A DNA stretch of 8,243 bases, taken from Victivallis vadensis (GTDB lineage: Bacteria > Verrucomicrobiota > Lentisphaeria > Victivallales > GWF2-50-93). Both the position numbers and the translations under genes were made by a program. Shown here in pieces: positions 1 through 4,790 of the stretch. The notes below the pieces were generated by a model, which did not search any database, was not told the DNA's origin, and saw only the letters and a list, made by a program, of their open reading frames with translations. Each line of letters opens with the position of its first letter. The first letter of the stretch is position 1. The stretch is taken from positions 1 through 8,243 of the forward strand of contig DYRX01000085.1 in assembly GCA_020718525.1 (NCBI GenBank), read 5' to 3'.

Positions 1-158
1 TCCGTAATTATCTAATAATAAGACTATTATGCCTTAAGTTGATAGCTATGGGGCGTCCCCTCACTATTGACTGCGAGCCGAAGACGCGGACTTGCCATTC
101 TGGTAAAATCTTTGCCTCTCCATCATATTTCGAAGAACGGCGTGGGGCGCCTTTGTGC

Positions 159-203
159 TAGAATATAATATTGAATACTGAATTTCAATAGCGAATATTG
201 AAC
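159..203. repeat. AT-rich degenerate repeat (AATATTGAA units)
   Basis: The 9-mer AATATTGAA occurs at 167-175 and again at 194-202, 27 bases apart. Between them lie variants such as TTGAATACTGAATTTCAA, which is itself partly palindromic (ATTGAA with TTCAAT). Repeats of this TATTGAA kind are, from memory, frequent between genes of some PVC bacteria; no function is known to me. Confidence 0.45.
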
Positions 204-456
204 GGAAGAAAGCTGGCAGTCAGATCATGTTTCCGGTTTACAGTCAGATAAAAGATTTTGCCCGGAAGTGCTAAATGCAAATTGCAAAATTGAAGAAAAA
301 CAGCCTAAGAGTTGGAAGACCAGAACATCGGTTTTTTCCTGATAGGAACGCCGACATCCTCTCGGCACTCTTCCATATACCGAGCTGGTGCTCCCAGGTG
401 AAATATTTAAGACACAAATATGGAAAATAGATAACTCGGAAAATGGATCGGCTGTC

Positions 457-482
457 TGGGAAATATCGTAAAACATTTCCCA
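457..482. repeat. inverted repeat, 8-bp perfect arms
   Basis: Arm TGGGAAAT (457-464) is the exact reverse complement of ATTTCCCA (475-482), with a 10-base loop. It is the first of three inverted repeats lying end to end. No T-run follows it on either strand at terminator distance, so I do not call it a terminator. Confidence 0.5.
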
Positions 483-505
483 CAGGAATCAGCGACTGAT
501 TCCTG
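483..505. repeat. inverted repeat, 10-bp perfect arms, 3-base loop
   Basis: CAGGAATCAG (483-492) pairs perfectly with CTGATTCCTG (496-505) around the loop CGA. This is a tight, stable hairpin. On the plus strand five Ts occur at 512-516, seven bases after the stem. That is too far and too few for a convincing intrinsic terminator, though weak termination is possible. Confidence 0.6.
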
Positions 506-506
506 A

Positions 507-564
507 TATAGTTTTTCAAGGAAAATAAATTCACAATTTGAATTTATTAAAATGAAAAACTATA
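507..564. repeat. 58-base two-tier inverted repeat
   Basis: The outer arms TATAGTTTTTCA (507-518) and TGAAAAACTATA (553-564) are perfect 12-bp complements. Inside them AATAAATTCA (524-533) and TGAATTTATT (539-548) form a second perfect 10-bp stem with a 5-base loop CAATT. The tiers are separated by a small internal loop (519-523 against 549-552). Twenty-two paired bases in 58 nt is well beyond chance even in AT-rich DNA. It could be an extruded DNA hairpin, a small palindromic mobile repeat or a transcript-end stem. No gene is associated with it. Confidence 0.65.
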
Positions 565-624
565 GTTAAAATTGCGCACGAAAGCGGGCAGATCAGCAAG
601 GAGGAATCCCGTCCCGAGAGTGGA

Positions 625-771
625 TCATGCCTTCCCTATGGCGCGGTCCAGAGCGGAAAGGATGTCGTCAATCTGCTCTATGCCTACTGAGAGGCGGATC
701 AGATCCGGAGAAAGCCCTGCTTCGATCTGCTGTTCCGCAGTCAACTGCGAATGTGGATTGCCTGCTGTCCT
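625..771 (-). pseudogene. truncated C-terminus of O-acetylhomoserine sulfhydrylase-type PLP enzyme
   Basis: Read on the minus strand, these 48 codons plus TGA match the extreme C-terminus of the Cys/Met metabolism PLP-dependent family (O-acetylhomoserine sulfhydrylase MetY, cystathionine gamma-synthase or lyase). The recognisable run is HSQLTAEQQ, then GLSPDLIRLSVGIE, then IDDILSALDRAIGKA, where family members typically carry THxQLxxEE, PDLIRLSVGIE and DDIxxDLxQAL. Full-length enzymes have about 380-430 residues; here the lysine-PLP core and everything before the HSQL motif is missing. The recognisable match begins near 753. Immediately upstream, in the same frame, is the TAG stop of the secreted repeat-protein gene. 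I infer a deletion or insertion that removed the rest of the enzyme gene; the piece has no start codon or ribosome-binding site of its own. Assignment to this family is firm; the exact member is not. Confidence 0.8.
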
Positions 772-2139
772 CTATTTGTTACCGCGTTTCCCGGTCCCGC
801 CGCTTTTTTGTCTGCCTTGTACTGCATTTCCTGCTTTGCGTCCGGAGCTTTTTGGACTGCTTTTCCCTTTGCTGAAGCCGCTTCCTAGTATGTCGAAGTC
901 GTCATTGTATGAGGCACTTGATTTTTTATTTGACTGAGCTTTTGCTCCGCGAATTTCTTTCCCCTCGATGCTCGTAGAGCTTTTCCTTTGAATATTTGTC
1001 TTTTCAGGCACACCCTCCTTGCTGTTCACTGAGTTTGCCGGGCTCCCTTTCCGGCTCCTTTCTACTTTGGCTCCAGTATTTTGGCCGTTCCTGGCATTTG
1101 GTCTTTCGACTTCGACCTGAGTTGTGCGGGTGTCCCCCTCCTTTACTGAAGTCACATCACGCTCCCTGACCACTTCGCCGCTTTCGTTGGTCGTAGTGGA
1201 ATGCGACTGCCAATTTTTTCCGTCGCGCGCTATTTCTCCGTCTGTTTCGTAGGTCTTCCCATTCGGACCAGTCGTCGTTGCGCTTTTTTTGTAGCCGTCT
1301 CCGTCTTTTGTCAGGGTTCCGTCAGTTTCGATTGTTTTCCCGTCCTTTGTTGTGACCGTTCTTTCATATTCGAATCCGTTCCCGGTCTTTTCGTATTCTG
1401 CGTCAATCTGGCGAGAATTGCCGGTCTTTTCGTTCTCGACTGTGGCGTGATGCGAGATGCTTCCCTCGTCTTTTGTCCAAGTCCCACTGCGAGTCTGAAC
1501 GATTTCTCCCGACTCATTGCCCACTTCGTTCCGGGTCTGCACGGTGTTTCCGGTTCTTGTCGCCGTCCCCCGTCCGGTATAAGTATTGCCATTTGGCATC
1601 GTGCTTGTTCCGCTTGTCTGCCACTGTCCGGCTCCGCTTTTTGTCATTGTTGACTGATGTGTTGCTGTTGCTGATTCTCCGTCCGGAAGATCGGACGCGT
1701 CCTCATTGGAGGAAGCCTCGCGGCTCCCTTCAACATTTATGCCATCAAAAGAGCTTTTCTCGACGGACCGGGCATCCTCAACCTCGGTTTCAGAATCCGT
1801 CGTGACAAGGACATCGTCCGATGACAAACTCATGATCCTGTGGGACGTGCCGGGATGCCTTTCCTCTATTTTTCCTTTGGTTTTCTCGGGAAGGGATGCA
1901 TACTGCGATTTCAATTGCGCCAGGCATTTGTCGGCTAGATCCTTGTCCCCCGCCTGAACTGCCGAGCGGAAATCTTCCGTCAAAGTCCGCAGATTTGCTA
2001 TTTTCTCAAAGTGCTCCTTCATTTTCTCGCGCAGTTCAGGACTGCCGGCAAATCTTTCCTTCCAATTCTGGGAATTTGCATCGAAGGCGCATAGGGAGGC
2101 AATCGAGGATCCGACAATCAGCATACGAATCGTTCTCAT
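772..2139 (-). CDS. secreted Thr/Gly-rich repeat protein, function unknown
   Basis: This encodes a 455-residue exported protein that I do not recognise as a named family. I chose the ATG at 2139 because AAAGGA lies 9 bases upstream of it. An ATG six codons earlier (2157) has that motif inside its own coding sequence. Residues 1-24 form a Sec-type signal peptide (positive MRTIR, then a hydrophobic run, small residues before SQN). Residues 25-100 look alpha-helical and charged. Residues 101-160 are acidic and Ser-rich. About 165-340 holds degenerate repeats of about 20 residues built on TTTGPNGKTYETDGE and TVTTKDGKTIETDGT, likely beta-strand hairpins. Residues 340-455 are low-complexity and strongly basic (Ser, Gly, Lys, Arg). 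No catalytic motif or transmembrane helix is visible after the signal peptide. A surface or matrix structural role is plausible but is only inference. The gene is divergent from the oxidoreductase gene and abuts an enzyme remnant at its 3' end. Confidence 0.8.
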   Translation of the reverse strand: MRTIRMLIVGSSIASLCAFDANSQNWKERFAGSPELREKMKEHFEKIANLRTLTEDFRSAVQAGDKDLADKCLAQLKSQYASLPEKTKGKIEERHPGTSHRIMSLSSDDVLVTTDSETEVEDARSVEKSSFDGINVEGSREASSNEDASDLPDGESATATHQSTMTKSGAGQWQTSGTSTMPNGNTYTGRGTATRTGNTVQTRNEVGNESGEIVQTRSGTWTKDEGSISHHATVENEKTGNSRQIDAEYEKTGNGFEYERTVTTKDGKTIETDGTLTKDGDGYKKSATTTGPNGKTYETDGEIARDGKNWQSHSTTTNESGEVVRERDVTSVKEGDTRTTQVEVERPNARNGQNTGAKVERSRKGSPANSVNSKEGVPEKTNIQRKSSTSIEGKEIRGAKAQSNKKSSASYNDDFDILGSGFSKGKSSPKSSGRKAGNAVQGRQKSGGTGKRGNK

Positions 2140-2148
2140 GTCTTGATT

Positions 2149-2154
2149 TCCTTT
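2149..2154 (-). promoter_or_regulatory. ribosome-binding site deciding the repeat-protein start
   Basis: AAAGGA on the minus strand sits 9 bases before the ATG at 2139. It overlaps the codons that would follow an upstream ATG at 2157, which itself has no Shine-Dalgarno sequence. This argues for the shorter 455-residue protein. Confidence 0.5.
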
Positions 2155-2196
2155 CATTTTGAACTAGAGTCTTCCACCTCTTAATACGCGGAGGTC

Positions 2197-2224
2197 TTGC
2201 GAAAGGTTACATCGGAATTAAAAT
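2197..2224 (+). promoter_or_regulatory. possible sigma70-type promoter for the oxidoreductase gene
   Basis: TTGCGA (2197-2202) and TAAAAT (2219-2224) are separated by 16 bases and match the consensus at 4 of 6 and 5 of 6 positions. Transcription would start near 2231, leaving a leader of about 57 bases before the ATG at 2288. A short inverted repeat ACCTC/GAGGT (2176-2180 with 2191-2195) lies just upstream. It is equally close to the divergent gene and could be an operator. Both are weak predictions by eye. Confidence 0.3.
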
Positions 2225-2287
2225 ATCAGGCTTCTTTGCCAAACAATATCTGATACGTAAGTCGTAAAAAAATAAAAGGGCGTTTGT

Positions 2288-3424
2288 ATGAAGAGCAAAG
2301 TTGGAATTGGAGTGATCGGGGCTGGCGGTCGCAGTAAGGGAGTTGTTGGAAAGCTTCTCGGAGCGTCCACTTTGCTTGAACTTGTTTCAGTGTATGATCC
2401 GGATCCGGCAAGATCAGAAGATTTCAAATCCTCCTTGCGCGTTCCAGACACGAGACAGGAGCAATGCTATCAGGAAATGCTCTCGAATCCAAAGATAGGA
2501 TGGATCATGGTCTTTTCGCCTAACTGCTATCATATGGAACATATTCTTGCCTCCTTCGCCGCTGGAAAAAATGTTTTTTCCGAAAAGCCGCTTGCCACAA
2601 AGATCGAAGACTGCCAGACCATATGCGACGCACACAAGTCTTCCGGTCTAATTTTTGCAACAGGCTTCGTTCTCAGATATGCCCCTATCTACAGGAAGGC
2701 GAAGGAAATCCTTTCCTCTGGAAAGCTCGGAAAAATATTGAGCATAGCGGCGAATGAGAACATCGCCACTGATCACGGCGCATACATAATGAAAAATTGG
2801 CGCAGAAATGCGAAATTCGCAGGATCCCACATACTCGAAAAATGTTGTCACGACCTCGACCTCATGAATTGGTTCACCGACTCGCTTCCTTCGAAAGCCG
2901 CGTCTTTCGGAGGCATAGGACTTTTTGTCCCTGAAAATGCTTCGCTCCCGGAAAAATTTTCCGACGCCGGTAGAAAGTCGTTCATGGGCTGGGACGATCC
3001 GGCAGGCGAGCCGTGTCCTTTCAAATCGGACAAGGATATCATTGACCATCAGACTGCCGCAATGCTCTACAGAAGCGGAGTCAGTGGAACATTTCAGGCA
3101 ACTCTTTCAAACGCAATCCCAGAACGACGGATTTATTTTTCCTGCACCGAGGGAACCATGATAACAGAATTGTATTCCCAGTCTCTCGTCTACTGCAGGA
3201 TAGGCGAAAAAAGGGAGACCCTTTCCTTCCAGGGCGATCTGCATGGCGGAGGCGATGCCATCCTTGCCCGCGAGCTTGCCGCCTCGATGCTTGAAGGAAA
3301 GGAGACGGCTTCCGGCGGACAGGAAGGCCTCAGAAGTTCTGTCCTCGCCATTGCGATTGACGAATCGAGACTTTCTGGAAAAGTCTACGATATCGAGCCT
3401 GTCTGGAAAAAGCTCGGCGTTTGA
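2288..3424 (+). CDS. Gfo/Idh/MocA family NAD(P)-dependent oxidoreductase
   Basis: This 378-residue protein has the two-domain layout and length typical of the glucose-fructose oxidoreductase/inositol dehydrogenase/MocA family. These are cytoplasmic enzymes that oxidise or reduce a hydroxyl of a sugar or inositol using NAD(P). Residues 1-125 form the Rossmann domain. Beta-1 plus the glycine loop reads GVIGAGGRSKG at 8-18, an acidic D38 sits at the end of beta-2 in VYDPDP, and the family EKP signature is at 99-101. The C-terminal substrate domain contains HDLDLMNW at 188-195, where the histidine and aspartate occupy the usual catalytic region, and LHGGGDAILAREL at 318-330, a motif common in one branch of the family. 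AAGGG lies 7 bases before the ATG. The sugar substrate cannot be read from the sequence. There is no signal peptide. The next plus-strand gene is about 400 bases away, so it is probably transcribed alone. Confidence 0.92.
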   Translation: MKSKVGIGVIGAGGRSKGVVGKLLGASTLLELVSVYDPDPARSEDFKSSLRVPDTRQEQCYQEMLSNPKIGWIMVFSPNCYHMEHILASFAAGKNVFSEKPLATKIEDCQTICDAHKSSGLIFATGFVLRYAPIYRKAKEILSSGKLGKILSIAANENIATDHGAYIMKNWRRNAKFAGSHILEKCCHDLDLMNWFTDSLPSKAASFGGIGLFVPENASLPEKFSDAGRKSFMGWDDPAGEPCPFKSDKDIIDHQTAAMLYRSGVSGTFQATLSNAIPERRIYFSCTEGTMITELYSQSLVYCRIGEKRETLSFQGDLHGGGDAILARELAASMLEGKETASGGQEGLRSSVLAIAIDESRLSGKVYDIEPVWKKLGV

Positions 3425-3580
3425 CCAGTGTATTATATTCTCACTGATCTTTGGATGCCTGCCCTTGGCAGACACCGAGATACGAGAACGTTTTGGGGAA
3501 CAGGGTTATTGAAGAGGGATATCATCCGCGTTCAGAGCGTAGCGGTTCATGTGAGTGTGCACGAAACACGTTGATGTGGA

Positions 3581-3601
3581 CGATTACGATAGCGATTACG
3601 A
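3581..3601. repeat. short direct repeat CGATTACGA x2
   Basis: CGATTACGA occurs at 3581-3589 and 3593-3601 with a 12-base period. Related ACGAAAACTACAACGATTCG follows directly. The tract looks like a decayed low-complexity repeat array. Confidence 0.45.
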
Positions 3602-3675
3602 AAACTACAACGATTCGTATTTCTGCACTTTCTGACTGTGATTGGGTGCATGCTTCATATTTCCGTCAGGGGGGA

Positions 3676-3710
3676 CGTATTCAGTAAACTACGTTCGTTT
3701 ACTGAATACG
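3676..3710. repeat. perfect 14-bp inverted repeat, 7-base loop
   Basis: CGTATTCAGTAAAC (3676-3689) is the exact reverse complement of GTTTACTGAATACG (3697-3710) around the loop TACGTTC. The stem would be stable as RNA or as extruded DNA. Neither side is followed by a T-run, so it is not a classical intrinsic terminator. It may still end or protect the oxidoreductase transcript, or bind a protein. Confidence 0.65.
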
Positions 3711-3811
3711 GACGCCTTGAATTTTCGGATTTCGCAAGTATTCTATGAGGACTCAGGCGGGGGCGCTCTTTGTGCGCGTTTTCGCCGTATTCCAGCACTA
3801 TATAGAGATAT

Positions 3812-3815
3812 GGAG
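3812..3815 (+). promoter_or_regulatory. ribosome-binding site supporting a TTG start
   Basis: GGAG lies 5 bases upstream of the TTG at 3821. No ATG or GTG occurs in this frame between here and the hydrophobic anchor, so this site is the main support for the TTG start. Confidence 0.45.
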
Positions 3816-3820
3816 ACAAG

Positions 3821-4615
3821 TTGATCGAACTGTTGCAATGGAGACGCGCTCTGCAGGGCATTGTCCGGTGCCGTCGTAAATCCCGCCTTTGGAGTTGGAG
3901 CCTGTGCACGCGCGCAGGCATCCTGTCCGCGCTTCTCATTGCCCTGCCCTGTCTTTTCTGCTCCTGCCGAAAGGGCTCTCAGGCGCCTGAACTGCCTTCC
4001 TCAAGATCGGAAGTCGTTCTTGACCTATTCAGGAATTTGGAAAAAAAAGATCACGAGCTTGCCCTGAAAAAAATAGAGAAACTGCGCCTGATAGATCCGT
4101 CCAGCGTATTCCTCGCCGAACTTGAAATAGTCGAGCGCAACAATATGATCATTTCGGGGGCGCAGAAATCCTTGGACAGTGGCAATTTGGACAAATCCCG
4201 CTCGGAAGTCGAAAATGCCATGCGCGACTTCGGACAGGACGCGGCACTGCTAGCCGCCAGAAACGAAATAACGGATGCCACGAAAATATCAAAAGCCGTT
4301 GACATGCTCCTGAAAAAAGACATTGACTCGACCATTATGTCGCGCTCGGCAAAAGAAATTATCGAGGTTGCTGATAAAAATCCAGCGGCGGCGGATTTCA
4401 GGCTCTTTTCCGGAGAAAAACTGAAGGAGTCGGAGAAACTTGCAAACTGGGAAGACAGACGGGCGCTTGAAGATTTAGTTTCGGAGTGTATAGTCGGACG
4501 AAATGCTTCGCCACTTTTTAGATCGACACTCATTTCTTCGGCGAAGCTCGCGGCGAAAGACGAGCACTTGTCTCCGCGGTCGGACATTGAAGCTATTTTT
4601 GATGGAAATCCTTGA
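3821..4615 (+). CDS. membrane-anchored or lipoprotein-like helical protein, unknown function
   Basis: This is a 264-residue protein of no recognised family. It appears to begin at TTG, with GGAG 5 bases upstream. Residues 1-32 are unusually long and basic (several Arg/Lys, many Trp). Residues 33-46 form a hydrophobic segment (AGILSALLIALPCLF) followed by Cys at 47 and 49. LFCSC resembles a lipobox only loosely (Phe at -3, Cys at -2), so either a lipoprotein or an N-terminal membrane anchor is possible. The remainder (about 60-260) is predicted by eye to be almost wholly alpha-helical and charged. It contains TPR-like helix pairs around 66-100 and 112-150 (for example SGNLDKSRSEVENAMRDFG), which suggests a periplasmic protein-interaction solenoid. 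The next confirmed gene is the parvulin foldase about 175 bases on, so an envelope role fits. No enzyme motif is visible. The reading frame is secure; the start and function are not. Confidence 0.7.
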   Translation: MIELLQWRRALQGIVRCRRKSRLWSWSLCTRAGILSALLIALPCLFCSCRKGSQAPELPSSRSEVVLDLFRNLEKKDHELALKKIEKLRLIDPSSVFLAELEIVERNNMIISGAQKSLDSGNLDKSRSEVENAMRDFGQDAALLAARNEITDATKISKAVDMLLKKDIDSTIMSRSAKEIIEVADKNPAAADFRLFSGEKLKESEKLANWEDRRALEDLVSECIVGRNASPLFRSTLISSAKLAAKDEHLSPRSDIEAIFDGNP

Positions 4616-4685
4616 GAGGCATCTTTTTGGAAAGGAGGAATTCTGCTTTTTCCATATGGGCGTTCTGCCCAGAAAGGAGGCAGGG

Positions 4686-4778
4686 ATGAGAGTTCTTGCA
4701 CCTTTGGTCTTATTATGCGAATCTTGTACTAGAAACATAGGTCTTGCTTCAAAGGAAAGCAGGGCGCAAACAAAATAA
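4686..4778 (+). CDS. possible 30-residue small ORF ahead of the parvulin gene
   Basis: This short frame has a near-perfect Shine-Dalgarno sequence, AAAGGAGG (4673-4680), 5 bases before its ATG. It ends 12 bases before the parvulin gene. The product begins with a hydrophobic stretch (MRVLAPLVLLCESC) and ends polar and basic. An upstream in-frame ATG at 4656 would add ten residues but has a worse-placed site. It could be a translated small peptide coupled to the foldase gene, or the AGGAGG could be coincidental. I recognise no family. Confidence 0.3.
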   Translation: MRVLAPLVLLCESCTRNIGLASKESRAQTK

Positions 4779-4790
4779 ACGGAGATTCTG

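Larger units (their letters stand above)
1..624. other. non-coding, repeat-rich intergenic stretch
   Basis: I see no credible gene here. The open frames on both strands lack a Shine-Dalgarno sequence, and none reads like a known family. The stretch contains an AT-rich degenerate repeat (159-203), a short GCCGA/TCGGC inverted repeat (350-366), a 9-base direct repeat CAGTCAGAT (217-225 and 241-249) and three adjacent inverted repeats (457-564). It looks like decayed intergenic DNA built from dispersed short repeats. A TATAAT box occurs at 164-169, but no -35 element lies at a sensible distance. Confidence 0.6.
3425..3820. other. non-coding stretch with low-complexity and palindromic DNA
   Basis: There is no convincing gene in these 396 bases. 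Nearby in-frame reading gives a Val/His-rich then Asp/Tyr-rich pseudo-translation broken by stops. This is the mark of a low-complexity repeat rather than a protein. The stretch holds a GATTACGA direct repeat (3581-3601), a strong inverted repeat (3676-3710) and a GC-rich motif (3760-3775) also found near 144-158. The final bases supply the ribosome-binding site of the next gene. Confidence 0.55.

Noticed and set aside
50..60. GGGGCGTCCCC hairpin as part of a tRNA or other small RNA
   Set aside because: The stem has only four pairs and no cloverleaf or conserved RNA motif surrounds it.
483..516. Intrinsic terminator at the 10-bp hairpin
   Set aside because: The five-T run lies seven bases beyond the stem and there is no upstream gene on that strand to terminate, so a terminator call is not supported.
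225..534. Overlapping minus-strand frames of 83 and 87 codons in the left intergenic stretch
   Set aside because: They start within or near palindromic DNA, lack Shine-Dalgarno sites, use a GTG or a poorly placed ATG, and their products resemble no family.
572..937. Plus-strand frame of 121 codons
   Set aside because: It is antisense to the enzyme remnant and to the end of the repeat-protein gene, both of which have far better coding support.
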